A stretch of 64,000 nucleotides of DNA from Pseudomonas sp. ATCC PTA-122608 (GTDB taxonomy: Bacteria > Pseudomonadota > Gammaproteobacteria > Pseudomonadales > Pseudomonadaceae), in the NCBI RefSeq assembly GCF_001952855.1, contig NZ_LPNO01000001.1, forward strand, positions 192,073 to 256,072, in the 5' to 3' direction. The position numbers were made by a program, and so were the translations under genes. The notes below the pieces were generated by a model. That model searched no databases and had not been told where the DNA came from. It saw only the letters and a list, made by a program, of their open reading frames with translations. This document shows positions 16,968 to 26,487 of the stretch, piece by piece. Positions within the stretch are counted from its first letter, which is position 1. Every line of letters begins with the position of its first letter.

Positions 16968-18638
16968 TTAGATCACGCCGCCCACCAACTCCTGGCTGTC
17001 ACCAAACGTCAGGTAGTCCACCAGTTCCGACAGCGGCAACGGTTTGCTGATCAGGTAACCCTGGGCCTGGTCGCAGCCGAACAACCGCAGCAACGCCAGT
17101 TGCTCTGCGGTTTCCACGCCCTCGGCCACCACTTCCAGGTTCAGGTTGTGAGCCAGGTTGATCATCGCGTGGACCAGTTTGCGGTTCTCTTCGCGCTCTT
17201 CCATACCGCCGACGAAGCTCTTGTCGATCTTCAGCAAGGCAATCGGCAGGCTGTTGAGGTGCACGAACGACGAGAAGCCGGTGCCAAAGTCATCCAGGGA
17301 AAAGCGCACGCCCAGGCGGCCAAGGGCGTCCATGGTCTGCTTGACCAGGTCGCTGCGGCGCATCACCGCGGTTTCCGTCAGTTCAAATTCCAGCCACTGG
17401 GCTTCCACGCCACGCTCGGCAATCAACCGGCTGAGGGTGCTGAGCAATTGGCTGTCCTGGAACTGGCGGAACGACAGGTTGACGGCCATGTGCAACGGCG
17501 CAATCCCGCGTTCGCGCAGGTCCTGCATGTCGCGCAGGGCCCGGGAAATCACCCAGTAGCCCAGCGGCACGATCAAGCCGCTCTGCTCGGCCAGGGGCAC
17601 GAACTCGCTCGGCGGCAACAGCCCGCGCTCGCCGTGGCGCCAGCGCACCAACGCTTCGAGGCCGACGATATGCCCGTCGTCGAGGTCCAGGCGCGGCTGG
17701 TAATGCAGTTCCAGTTCGTCACGACGCAAGGCCCGGCGCAGTTCGCTTTCCAGGTCGGCGAGGCTGCGGGCGTTGCGGTTGATGCGTTCGTTGAAGATAT
17801 GAAAGGTGCAGCCCTGGGTGCTCTTGGCTTGCTGCATGGCGATATGGGCGTGCCACATCAGCGGGTCGGCGCCGGCCCGGGCCCGGGCATGTGCCACGCC
17901 GAGGCTGCAACCGATCAGCAGGCTTTCGCCATCGACCCAATACGGTTCGGCCATGGCTTCGATGATGCGTTCAGCCATCCATTCGGCGCGCTGGGGCGCA
18001 CGGCGGGTGTCGATCAGCAGGGCGAATTCATCGCTGCCCAGGCGCGCCAGTTGATCACCGGCCTCCAGCTGGCTCTTGAGCCGCGAGACCACTTGCAGGA
18101 TCAGCCGGTCGCCGGCCTGGTGGCCGAGGGCGTCGTTGGCGTGGCGGAAGTTGTCCAGGTCGAGGTGACCGAGGGCGACGCCACGGCCTTCGTTTTCCGC
18201 CAGGCGGGCGGTCAACAGGGTCTGGAAACCCTGGCGGTTGGCGATGCCGGTCAGCGGGTCCTGCTCGGCCAGGCGTTGCAGGGTGTTTTCCAGCACACCG
18301 CGCTCGCGCACATGCCGCAGGCAACGGCGCAATGTATCGACATCCAATGCATTCAGGATCAGCCAGTCGCTGACGCCGAGGGGCGAAACCAGAGGTTCCT
18401 CTTCCAACAGCAATACCGTTGGCAAGCTGCAACGACCGGGGCCGGGCTGAAGGCTGGCCGTTGTCAACAACACCGCACTGTGATCGTCGTCGAACAGATT
18501 GCTCACAGACTCCCAGTTTGGCGCGCTGATCAGCACAGCTCCGTCGCCCATCGGCGCCAGGCACTCGCGCAATAACGCTGCCCACGCTGGCTCATCGGCC
18601 AGTAGCAGCAAACGCAAGGGTTCGACAGGCGTAGACAA
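16968..18638 (-). CDS. proE: Cyclic di-GMP phosphodiesterase with degenerate GGDEF (ProE-like)
   Basis: A 556-residue cytoplasmic protein in three parts. Residues 1-110 resemble a receiver domain, but the beta3 position reads VLLTT with no phosphoacceptor aspartate. Residues 120-275 form a GGDEF domain whose signature is GSDEF (201-205), so cyclase activity is doubtful. Residues 305-550 form an EAL domain with EAL (328-330), DDFGTGFSS (449-457) and KIDKSF intact, so c-di-GMP hydrolysis is expected. It uses a TTG start after GGGAG. The position next to rep matches PAO1 ProE (PA5295), a phosphodiesterase affecting exopolysaccharide, as I recall; the symbol rests on that synteny. Confidence 0.85.
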   Translation of the reverse strand: MSTPVEPLRLLLLADEPAWAALLRECLAPMGDGAVLISAPNWESVSNLFDDDHSAVLLTTASLQPGPGRCSLPTVLLLEEEPLVSPLGVSDWLILNALDVDTLRRCLRHVRERGVLENTLQRLAEQDPLTGIANRQGFQTLLTARLAENEGRGVALGHLDLDNFRHANDALGHQAGDRLILQVVSRLKSQLEAGDQLARLGSDEFALLIDTRRAPQRAEWMAERIIEAMAEPYWVDGESLLIGCSLGVAHARARAGADPLMWHAHIAMQQAKSTQGCTFHIFNERINRNARSLADLESELRRALRRDELELHYQPRLDLDDGHIVGLEALVRWRHGERGLLPPSEFVPLAEQSGLIVPLGYWVISRALRDMQDLRERGIAPLHMAVNLSFRQFQDSQLLSTLSRLIAERGVEAQWLEFELTETAVMRRSDLVKQTMDALGRLGVRFSLDDFGTGFSSFVHLNSLPIALLKIDKSFVGGMEEREENRKLVHAMINLAHNLNLEVVAEGVETAEQLALLRLFGCDQAQGYLISKPLPLSELVDYLTFGDSQELVGGVI

Positions 18639-18905
18639 GCTAGCTCCCTAGACTCTGCAAAATTTCGTTGGCGGCGGGCATTATGACGTGCGGCCAGATA
18701 ATGACCAATGATATGGGTTATCAAATACGCACTGCGCGGCTCTAGACCGAACAATAGTCCTAAATACCCTATACATCCTGCGGCAAAGTAACAAAACCGG
18801 CAAATTTAGATCGAGTGGTACGTCACACTGTCGTTCAGAGGCAGCAGAATCTTGCCAGCCTGTTAAAATGCCAGCCCTTTTGATCAATGACTCCCTGAAT
18901 TCTGT

Positions 18906-20915
18906 ATGTCCCGACTCAATCCCCGGCAGCAAGAAGCCGTGAACTACGTCGGCGGCCCTCTATTGGTGCTCGCCGGTGCCGGTTCCGGCAAGACCAGCGT
19001 GATCACCCGCAAGATCGCGCACCTGATCCAGAGCTGCGGCATCCGCGCCCAGTACATCGTCGCCATGACCTTTACCAACAAGGCGGCGCGGGAAATGAAA
19101 GAGCGCGTCGGCACCCTGCTCAAGGGTGGCGAAGGCCGTGGCCTCACTGTGTGTACCTTCCACAACCTGGGGCTGAACATCATCCGCAAGGAGCATGTGC
19201 GGTTGGGCTACAAGCCGGGCTTCTCGATCTTTGACGAGACTGACGTCAAGGCGCTGATGACCGACATCATGCAAAAGGAATACGCGGGCGACGACGGCGT
19301 CGACGAGATCAAGAACATGATCGGCTCGTGGAAAAACGACCTGATCCTGCCCGCCGAAGCCCTCGAAAATGCGCGTAACCCCAAGGAACAGACCGCCGCC
19401 ATCGTCTACACCCACTATCAGCGCACGCTCAAGGCGTTCAACGCGGTGGACTTCGACGACCTTATCCTGCTGCCGGTGAAGCTGTTCCAGGAACACGCCG
19501 ACATCCTCGAAAAGTGGCAGAACAAGGTCCGCTACCTGCTGGTGGACGAATACCAGGACACCAACGCCAGCCAGTACCTGCTGGTGAAGCTGCTGATCGG
19601 CACGCGCAACCAGTTCACCGTGGTGGGCGACGACGACCAGTCGATCTACGCCTGGCGCGGCGCCCGCCCGGAAAACCTGATGCTGCTCAAGGACGACTAC
19701 CCGTCCCTGAAAGTGGTGATGCTGGAGCAGAACTACCGCTCCACCAGCCGCATCCTGCGTTGCGCCAACGTACTGATCTCCAACAACCCCCACGAGTTTG
19801 AAAAACAACTGTGGAGCGAGATGGGCCACGGCGACGAGATCCGCGTGATCCGCTGCCGCAACGAAGACGCCGAAGCCGAACGCGTGGCCGTCGAACTGCT
19901 CACCCTGCACCTGCGTACCGACCGGCCCTACAGCGACTTTGCGATCCTGTACCGCGGCAACTACCAGGCCAAGCTGATCGAGTTGAAGCTGCAGCACCAC
20001 CAGATTCCTTATCGTCTGTCGGGCGGCAACAGCTTTTTCGGACGCCAGGAAGTGAAAGACCTGATGGCCTACTTCCGGCTGATCGTGAACCCGGACGACG
20101 ACAACGCCTTCCTGCGGGTGATTAACGTCCCACGCCGGGAAATCGGTTCGACCACCCTGGAAAAGCTCGGCAACTACGCCACCGAACGCAAGATCTCGAT
20201 GTACGCCGCCACCGACGAAATCGGCCTGGGCGAACACCTGGACACCCGCTTCACCGATCGCTTGGCGCGCTTCAAGCGTTTCATGGACAAGGTGCGCGAG
20301 CAATGTTCCGGCGAAGACCCGATCAGCGCCCTGCGCAGCATGGTCATGGACATCGACTACGAGAACTGGCTGCGCACCAACAGCTCCAGCGACAAGGCCG
20401 CCGATTACCGCATGGGCAACGTGTGGTTCCTGATCGAGGCGTTGAAAAACACCCTCGAGAAGGACGAAGAAGGCGAGATGACCGTCGAGGACGCCATCGG
20501 CAAGCTGGTCCTGCGGGACATGCTTGAACGCCAGCAGGAAGAGGAAGACGGCGCCGAAGGCGTGCAGATGATGACCTTGCATGCGTCCAAGGGCCTGGAA
20601 TTCCCCTACGTGTTCATCATGGGCATGGAAGAGGAAATCCTCCCGCACCGCTCCAGTATCGAAGCCGACACCATCGAAGAAGAAAGGCGCCTGGCCTACG
20701 TGGGCATTACCCGCGCGCGTCAGACCCTGGCCTTCACCTTTGCCGCGAAACGCAAGCAGTACGGCGAGATCATCGATTGTGCCCCCAGCCGGTTCCTCGA
20801 CGAGCTGCCGCCGGATGACCTGGCGTGGGAAGGCAACGACGACACACCAACCGAAGTCAAAGCCGTTCGCGGCAATACCGCACTGGCGGATATACGCGCG
20901 ATGTTAAAGCGCTAG
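18906..20915 (+). CDS. rep: ATP-dependent DNA helicase Rep
   Basis: A 669-residue superfamily 1A helicase that moves 3' to 5' and helps replication forks pass bound proteins. Motifs in order: Q motif (LNPRQQEAV), Walker A GAGSGKTSV near residue 25, Ia TFTNKAAREMKER, II VDEYQDTN, III VGDDDQSIYAWRGA, IV LEQNYRST, V QMMTLHASKGLEFPYVF, VI EERRLAYVGITRARQTL. Length matches Rep rather than the longer UvrD. It has its own promoter region of about 265 bp that also faces the divergent phosphodiesterase gene; that gap shows only scattered AT-rich sequence. Confidence 0.97.
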   Translation: MSRLNPRQQEAVNYVGGPLLVLAGAGSGKTSVITRKIAHLIQSCGIRAQYIVAMTFTNKAAREMKERVGTLLKGGEGRGLTVCTFHNLGLNIIRKEHVRLGYKPGFSIFDETDVKALMTDIMQKEYAGDDGVDEIKNMIGSWKNDLILPAEALENARNPKEQTAAIVYTHYQRTLKAFNAVDFDDLILLPVKLFQEHADILEKWQNKVRYLLVDEYQDTNASQYLLVKLLIGTRNQFTVVGDDDQSIYAWRGARPENLMLLKDDYPSLKVVMLEQNYRSTSRILRCANVLISNNPHEFEKQLWSEMGHGDEIRVIRCRNEDAEAERVAVELLTLHLRTDRPYSDFAILYRGNYQAKLIELKLQHHQIPYRLSGGNSFFGRQEVKDLMAYFRLIVNPDDDNAFLRVINVPRREIGSTTLEKLGNYATERKISMYAATDEIGLGEHLDTRFTDRLARFKRFMDKVREQCSGEDPISALRSMVMDIDYENWLRTNSSSDKAADYRMGNVWFLIEALKNTLEKDEEGEMTVEDAIGKLVLRDMLERQQEEEDGAEGVQMMTLHASKGLEFPYVFIMGMEEEILPHRSSIEADTIEEERRLAYVGITRARQTLAFTFAAKRKQYGEIIDCAPSRFLDELPPDDLAWEGNDDTPTEVKAVRGNTALADIRAMLKR

Positions 20916-21545
<630 letters not shown>

Positions 21546-21560
21546 CCGACACCCACATAC

Positions 21561-21660
21561 TGTAGGAGCGAGCTTGCTCGCGAAGAACGTTAACGATAAC
21601 GCTGGCATTCTGGATGAACGCGTTGTCTGGACGTTTTTCGCGAGCAAGCTCGCTCCTACA
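21561..21660. repeat. 100-bp REPIN unit, forward orientation
   Basis: Arms TGTAGGAGCGAGCTTGCTCG and complement enclose a conserved asymmetric interior (AACGTTAACGATAACG ... GTTTTTCGCGAGC). Length is exactly 100 bp. It lies between the convergent xpt and acetyl-CoA hydrolase genes. Its right end carries the TAG stop codon (21656-21658, minus strand) of the latter. Confidence 0.9.
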
Positions 21661-23578
21661 GTGACGTCGCCCGAAGCCCTGCCAGCAACAGGCGCTGATA
21701 CAAGTCCTCTTTCAACCCCTCCGGCTTATCCAACCGCATCCGCACCAAATGCTCGGGAAACGCCTCCGGCTCCGGTGCATCCAGCGCCGCCTTGCCCAGT
21801 TCCAGAATCTCCGTCAGCTTGAATTTGCTCTTGAGCCAGTTCAACGCCCGCAACAAATCCCGCTCTTCATCGGTGAAGTCACAGCCCAACGGATACTCCG
21901 GGAACAACCGGGGATGCCGCGCCTGAATCGCCTGCAAACGCTCCGGCGTGTTGTCGGCAAACCGCGGATCCAGCTGGAAATCCTTCGGCAACTTCCCAGC
22001 CTTCTGCGCCTGTTCGATCAAGTCTTCCTGGAATCGTGAGTCGGTGATATTCAGCAGCCGCTCAATCACCTTGGCATCAGTCTGCCCACGCAAATCCGCG
22101 ATCCCGTATTCGGTGATGACGATGTCCCGCAGGTGCCGGGGAATCGTGCAGTGGCCGTATTCCCAGACGATATTGGAGCTGACATCACCCCCCGATTCGC
22201 GCCAGCTGCGCAGGATCAGAATCGAGCGCGCGCCTTCCAGCGCATGGCCTTGGGCGACGAAGTTGTATTGCCCGCCGACACCGCTGAGCACCCGGCCGTC
22301 TTCCAACTGGTCGGCCACGCCCGCGCCCAACAGGGTCACGGTAAACGCGCTGTTGATAAACCGCGCATCCAGGCGCTGCAAGCGCTTGAGTTCTTCTTGG
22401 CCGTACAGCTCGTTGATGTAGCTGATGCGGGTCATGTTGAACTCCAGGCGCTTGCTCTGGGGCAAATCCCGCAGGCGCTCGTAGAAACTTTGCGGGCCGA
22501 GGAAGAAGCCGCCGTGCACCGAAATGCCGTCTGTCTGCGCCGCTTCGTCCAGGGTGCCGGCGTTGGCCCGCTCCTGGGTCGCCACGTCCGGGTACACCTT
22601 GCGCCGCACAATCCCGGCGTCGGCCAACACCAGCAAGCCGTTGACGAACATTTCGCTGCAACCGTACAGGCCACGGGCGAAGGGCGCGACGCCGCCTTCA
22701 TGGCTGATCAGCGGCGCCCATTGGTACACATCCAGGTCGGTGAGCAACAGGCGATACGCCTCGTTGTCCGCCTGGCGCGCCAGCAAGGCGGCGGTCAGCG
22801 CGTCGCCCATGGAGCCGATGCCGATCTGCAAGGTGCCACCGTCGCGCACCAGGGTGCTGGCGTGCAAACCGATAAAGTGGTCTTGGAAACCCACTGGCAT
22901 GTTGGGGGTGGAGAACAGCGTGGTGCTGTCCTTCTCGTCGATCAGGAAGTCGAATTCATCCATGCCCAGTTCAGCGTCGCCGGGCATGTAGGGCAAATCG
23001 CTGTGAACCTGGCCCACCACCAGAATGGTCTCGCCGGCCTCGCGGCGCTTGGCGATCATCGGCAACAGGTCGAGGGTGATGTCGGGGTTGCAGCTCAGGC
23101 TCAGGCGGTCCGGATGTTCGGCGCTGCTGGCCACCAGTTGCGCGACGAGGTTCAGGCCGGCGGCATTGATGTCGCGGGCGGCGTGGCTGTAGTTGCTGCT
23201 GACGTAATCCTGCTGGGCCGAGGCGCTGTGCAACAAACTGCCGGGCTGCATGAAAAACTGCTGCACATGAATGTTGGCCGGCAGATTGTCCTTGTGCAGG
23301 GCGGCGAGGAAATCCAGCTCGGGATAGTCACCGAAGACCCGTTCGATAAAGGGTTCGAGGAAGCGCTTCTGCAAACCGTCGCCCAAGGTAGGACGACCCA
23401 GGGCCAGGGCGGTGTAGAGGGTCAGCGCCCGGTCCGGCAGCTTGGCGATACGCCGGTACAGCGCGTTGACGAACAGGTTGGGTTTGCCCAGGCCCAAGGG
23501 CATGCCCATGTGAATATGCGCCGGCAGCCGTGCCAGTACGTCGTCGACCGCTTGCTCAATTGAACACAACTGCACCAT
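21656..23578 (-). CDS. Acetyl-CoA hydrolase/transferase family protein
   Basis: A 640-residue member of the acetyl-CoA hydrolase/4-hydroxybutyrate CoA-transferase family, longer than the usual 430-500. The two CoA-transferase domains are visible: HVHMGMPLG-like start (HIHMGMPLGLGKPN), and the C-terminal part with GVGGQYNFVAQGHALEGARS, the oxyanion/CoA site, and VVTEYGIADLRGQTDAKVIERLL. The extra length is mostly in the middle (about residues 90-300). The ATG chosen follows GGGAGAAG; the upstream extension lacks a ribosome site. Substrate could be acetyl-, propionyl- or succinyl-CoA. The stop codon TAG is contributed by the REPIN at the 3' end (see findings). Confidence 0.88.
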   Translation of the reverse strand: MVQLCSIEQAVDDVLARLPAHIHMGMPLGLGKPNLFVNALYRRIAKLPDRALTLYTALALGRPTLGDGLQKRFLEPFIERVFGDYPELDFLAALHKDNLPANIHVQQFFMQPGSLLHSASAQQDYVSSNYSHAARDINAAGLNLVAQLVASSAEHPDRLSLSCNPDITLDLLPMIAKRREAGETILVVGQVHSDLPYMPGDAELGMDEFDFLIDEKDSTTLFSTPNMPVGFQDHFIGLHASTLVRDGGTLQIGIGSMGDALTAALLARQADNEAYRLLLTDLDVYQWAPLISHEGGVAPFARGLYGCSEMFVNGLLVLADAGIVRRKVYPDVATQERANAGTLDEAAQTDGISVHGGFFLGPQSFYERLRDLPQSKRLEFNMTRISYINELYGQEELKRLQRLDARFINSAFTVTLLGAGVADQLEDGRVLSGVGGQYNFVAQGHALEGARSILILRSWRESGGDVSSNIVWEYGHCTIPRHLRDIVITEYGIADLRGQTDAKVIERLLNITDSRFQEDLIEQAQKAGKLPKDFQLDPRFADNTPERLQAIQARHPRLFPEYPLGCDFTDEERDLLRALNWLKSKFKLTEILELGKAALDAPEPEAFPEHLVRMRLDKPEGLKEDLYQRLLLAGLRATSL

Positions 23579-23672
23579 CCGACTTCTCCCGAACATTCCA
23601 TGAATTGGGGTTGGACCGAGCTTGCCGGGTCTTTGCTGCAAAGAACAGCCTCAAAAGGCAAATTTCAGGCAC

Positions 23673-23700
23673 AAAAAAGCCGCTGGTCAGCGGCTTTTTT
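23673..23700 (-). terminator. Terminator downstream of the cytochrome c gene
   Basis: The stem GCCGCTGGTCAGCGGC is flanked by A6 and T6 tracts, just after the cytochrome stop codon and between two minus-strand genes. Confidence 0.85.
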
Positions 23701-23713
23701 GGCGAAGATCGGT

Positions 23714-24142
23714 TTATTTAAGACCCGACATCTTCTCGATCGCACCTTTAAGCTCGTCATCCGAGCAGTCGGCACAGGTGCCTTTTGGCGGCATGGCGTT
23801 CAGGCCGGTGATGGCCTTCGCCAGCAGGCCGTCGAGGCCACCCTGGTGATCAGCGCGGTCTTTCCAGGCGGCGGTGTCGCCAATTTTCGGAGCGCCCAAC
23901 AGGCCGGTACCGTGGCAAGCGTTGCAGTGCTTGGCGATTACGTCATCCGGCGATTTCGCGCCACCGCCACCGCCCGCAGCCACTGCTACTTCCATCCCCT
24001 TGCACTCTTGGCCCTGGACGCACACCTGGCCGACAGGCTCCAGGCGTTTGGCAATTTCATCATTGGTCGCAGCTTGAGCGCTGACAGCCCATAGGGCCAG
24101 TACGGTTGCTGGTGCAGCCAGCATTTTCATAATTAGGTTCAC
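23714..24142 (-). CDS. Cytochrome c5-family periplasmic protein
   Basis: A 142-residue secreted mono-haem cytochrome. The signal peptide covers about residues 1-24 (hydrophobic LAAPATVLALWAVSAQA-A). The haem motif is CNACH near residue 72, with the distal methionine in NAMPPKGTCADCSDDEL, where two further cysteines mark the cytochrome c5 group. A glycine-rich linker (AAGGGGGAKS) precedes the haem domain, and an extra cysteine pair (VCVQGQEC) lies in the N-terminal region. I kept the GTG start because GAGGGTGA lies just upstream; ATG codons 4 and 6 residues later have none. Its position beside the PauR-like gene matches PAO1 cycB as I recall. It likely serves electron transfer to oxidases. Confidence 0.9.
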   Translation of the reverse strand: MNLIMKMLAAPATVLALWAVSAQAATNDEIAKRLEPVGQVCVQGQECKGMEVAVAAGGGGGAKSPDDVIAKHCNACHGTGLLGAPKIGDTAAWKDRADHQGGLDGLLAKAITGLNAMPPKGTCADCSDDELKGAIEKMSGLK

Positions 24143-24312
24143 GCGTTCACCCTCAATGGTGGCTATTCACGCCTGCGGCCACGGTTTCGCAGGCGGCGAA
24201 AGTATAACGGTTAGCCCGCCCCGCCGAAACAACCCTATTAACCAAGGGGAGATTCAGCAGGGCGGAATGCTGCTACGGGAGTCTCTGCGACATAGGCAGG
24301 ACGCCTCTTTTC

Positions 24313-24861
24313 TTAAAAGTTCGCGGGTGTGGCTGCGCTGATTAGTCGCGCCGGCACTTCGAACGGATTACGAAAACGGTGCGGCTTGGTGCTTTCAAAG
24401 TAGTAGCTATCGCCGGCTTCGAGCACAAAAGTTTCAAGGCCGACTACCAGCTCCAGGCGGCCTTCCACCAGAATCCCGGTTTCCTCGCCCTCATGGGTGA
24501 GCATCTCTTCGCCGGTATCAGCACCGGGCGGGTAGATCTCGTTGAGGAACGCAATCGCCCGGCTCGGGTGCGCGCGGCCCACCAGTTTCATGGTGACGGC
24601 GCCGTCGGAGATATCGATCAGCTCATTGGCTTTATAGACGATCTGGGTCGGTTTTTCCTGGAGGATCTCCTCGGAAAAGAACTCCACCATCGACATGGGA
24701 ATGCCGCCCAGCACCTTGCGCAAGGAGCTGATGGAGGGGCTGACACTGTTTTTTTCGATCATCGAAATGGTGCTGTTGGTGACGCCCGCGCGCTTGGCTA
24801 GCTCACGCTGGGAAAGACCTTTCAGTTTACGGATGGATTGCAGTCGTTCGCCGACGTCCAA
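24313..24861 (-). CDS. puuR: XRE-cupin regulator, PuuR/PauR-like
   Basis: A 182-residue regulator with an N-terminal XRE helix-turn-helix (residues 5-60: LKGLSQRELAKRAGVTNSTI, then SMIEKNSVSPSISSLRKVL) and a C-terminal cupin sensor (residues 105-175: MLTHEGEETGILVEGRLELV, DSYYFESTKPHRFRN). PuuR in E. coli and PauR in P. aeruginosa have this layout and repress gamma-glutamylated putrescine catabolism. The window contains likely targets: the PuuB-like oxidase at 29001 and the aldehyde dehydrogenase at 35143. It starts at TTG after a GGAGG site. It lies directly downstream of dadX on the same strand, 116 bp away, so partial read-through from the dad operon is possible. Confidence 0.88.
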   Translation of the reverse strand: MDVGERLQSIRKLKGLSQRELAKRAGVTNSTISMIEKNSVSPSISSLRKVLGGIPMSMVEFFSEEILQEKPTQIVYKANELIDISDGAVTMKLVGRAHPSRAIAFLNEIYPPGADTGEEMLTHEGEETGILVEGRLELVVGLETFVLEAGDSYYFESTKPHRFRNPFEVPARLISAATPANF

Positions 24862-24977
24862 TGCAGGAGCCTCCTAGGATTCAGGCGTTGTTGTAATTGA
24901 GCGTTATCATGGCGACAGCGTTCAGTATTTACAACACTTTGGCCTAAATCCCGGGATCTGCCATTCGTGGGTGCCGC

Positions 24978-26054
24978 TCAAGCGCCGGAATAGAGCCGTG
25001 GCACCCGGCGCAGGTTGCAGAAGATCTGGTAGGGAATGGTGTCGGCGGCGGTGGCAACGTCACTGGCGAGGATGTTTTTGCCCCACAACTCGACGGTGGA
25101 GCCGAGCTCGGCTTGAGGCACGTCGGTCAGGTCGATACACAGCATGTCCATCGACACCCGGCCCAGCAACTGGCTGCGCTGACCGGCCACCAGCACTGGC
25201 GTGCCGGTGGGCGCGTGGCGCGGGTAGCCGTCGGCATAACCCATGGCAACCACGCCGACGCGCATCGGTTTCGGCGTGATGAACCTGGCGCCGTAACCCA
25301 CCGGCTCACCGGCCGGCAGTTCACGTACGCAGATGACTTTCGATTCGAGGGTCATCACCGGCTGCAAACGCGCGGCGATGGCCTGGTTTTCGCCAAACGG
25401 CGTGGCGCCGTAGAGCATGATGCCCGGGCGTACCCAGTCACTGGAAACGTTCGGCCAGCCCAGCACCGACGGCGAATTGCGCAGGCTGACCTGGGCCGAC
25501 AGGCCCTGGCGCGCCGCTTCAAATACCGCCACCTGCTCTTCGCTGCTGGTGCTGTCCAGCTCATCGGCACGGGCGAAGTGGCTCATCAGCACAATCTTCG
25601 CGACTTTGCCGCTGGCCAGCAGGCGCTGGTAAGCGTCGTGATAATCCTTGGGGTGCAAGCCGACACGGTGCATGCCCGAATCAAGCTTGAGCCAGACGGT
25701 CAGCGGCTGGCTGAGCTGCGCCTGTTCAATTGCATCTAACTGCCACAGCGAATGCACCACGCACCAGAAATCATGCTCGATGATCAGCGGCAGTTCGTCG
25801 GCTTCGAAAAAACCTTCGAGCAACAGCACCGGCCCGCGAATTCCGGCGGCCCGCAGTTCCAGCGCTTCCTCGATGCAGGCCACCGCAAAGCCGTCCGCCT
25901 CGGCTTCCAGCGCCTGGGCAACGCGCACGGCACCGTGGCCGTAGGCATCGGCCTTGATCACGGCGAGGGCCTTGGCCCCACCCGTGACTTCACGGGCCAG
26001 TTGGTAGTTGTGGCGCAGGGCTTGGAGGTCGATCAGGGCACGGGCAGGACGCAT
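24978..26054 (-). CDS. dadX: Alanine racemase, catabolic type
   Basis: A 358-residue PLP-dependent racemase interconverting L- and D-alanine. The PLP lysine is in [13 protein letters not shown] near residue 34, and the second catalytic base lies in [29 protein letters not shown]. Its place as last gene of dadA-ridA-dadX marks it as the catabolic enzyme that feeds DadA, not the biosynthetic Alr. A hairpin with a T tract lies between ridA and dadX (see terminator at 26082) and may lower its expression relative to dadA. Regulation by the divergent Lrp-type DadR is expected. Confidence 0.94.
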   Translation of the reverse strand: MRPARALIDLQALRHNYQLAREVTGGAKALAVIKADAYGHGAVRVAQALEAEADGFAVACIEEALELRAAGIRGPVLLLEGFFEADELPLIIEHDFWCVVHSLWQLDAIEQAQLSQPLTVWLKLDSGMHRVGLHPKDYHDAYQRLLASGKVAKIVLMSHFARADELDSTSSEEQVAVFEAARQGLSAQVSLRNSPSVLGWPNVSSDWVRPGIMLYGATPFGENQAIAARLQPVMTLESKVICVRELPAGEPVGYGARFITPKPMRVGVVAMGYADGYPRHAPTGTPVLVAGQRSQLLGRVSMDMLCIDLTDVPQAELGSTVELWGKNILASDVATAADTIPYQIFCNLRRVPRLYSGA

Positions 26055-26081
26055 GGCGGCGGGCTTCTAGGCGGCAGTGAG

Positions 26082-26119
26082 AAGAAAAAACCGGCACCCA
26101 CTGACTGCGCGGGCACCGG
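26082..26119 (-). terminator. Intra-operon terminator-like hairpin, ridA/dadX
   Basis: On the minus strand CCGGTGCCC and GGGTGCCGG (two G-T wobbles) pair over an 11-nt loop and are followed by TTTTTTCTTC, in the 79-bp gap between ridA and dadX. It looks like an internal attenuator. Confidence 0.5.
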
Positions 26120-26133
26120 GAGAGGAGTTTTGC

Positions 26134-26487
26134 TTAAGGCAGAGCGGCCACAACCGACAGCTCCACCAGGATTTCCGGTTCGCAGAGTTTCGCTTCAACC
26201 GTGGCACGGGCCGGCGCGACGCCTTTTGGCAGCCACCTGTCCCATACCGCGTTCATCCCGGCGAAATCAGCGTCGATGTCTTTCAGGTAGATGGTCACCG
26301 ACAGCAGCTTGGTCTTGTCGGTACCGGCCAGGTCCAGCAAACGCTCGATATTGACGAGGGTTTCGCGGGTCTGCTGCTCAATCCCGGCACTCATGTCGTC
26401 GCCGACCTGCCCTGCCAGATACACGGTACCGCTGTGAACAACGATCTGGCTCATGCGCTCATTGGTGAGCTGGCGCTGGATTGACAT
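26134..26487 (-). CDS. ridA: RidA family enamine/imine deaminase
   Basis: A 117-residue RidA/YjgF-family protein. RidA hydrolyses reactive 2-aminoacrylate and other imines; beside D-amino-acid dehydrogenase, which makes imino acids, that role fits well. Visible family elements are the start [30 protein letters not shown] and the C-terminal [20 protein letters not shown], with the conserved arginine. The start MSIQRQL overlaps the dadA 3' end by 29 nt, so translation is probably coupled. The longer upstream frame lies wholly inside dadA and is rejected. A second, standard ridA lies at 52024. Confidence 0.9.
   Translation of the reverse strand: MSIQRQLTNERMSQIVVHSGTVYLAGQVGDDMSAGIEQQTRETLVNIERLLDLAGTDKTKLLSVTIYLKDIDADFAGMNAVWDRWLPKGVAPARATVEAKLCEPEILVELSVVAALP

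Noticed and set aside
18960..20648. A 562-codon frame opposite rep
   Set aside because: All Rep helicase motifs are on the plus strand; the opposite frame has only low-complexity Val/Leu/His runs.
24156..24341. A 61-codon frame between the cytochrome and PuuR-like genes
   Set aside because: It has no ribosome site or conserved feature and ends inside the PuuR-like gene; probably the upstream region of the cytochrome gene.
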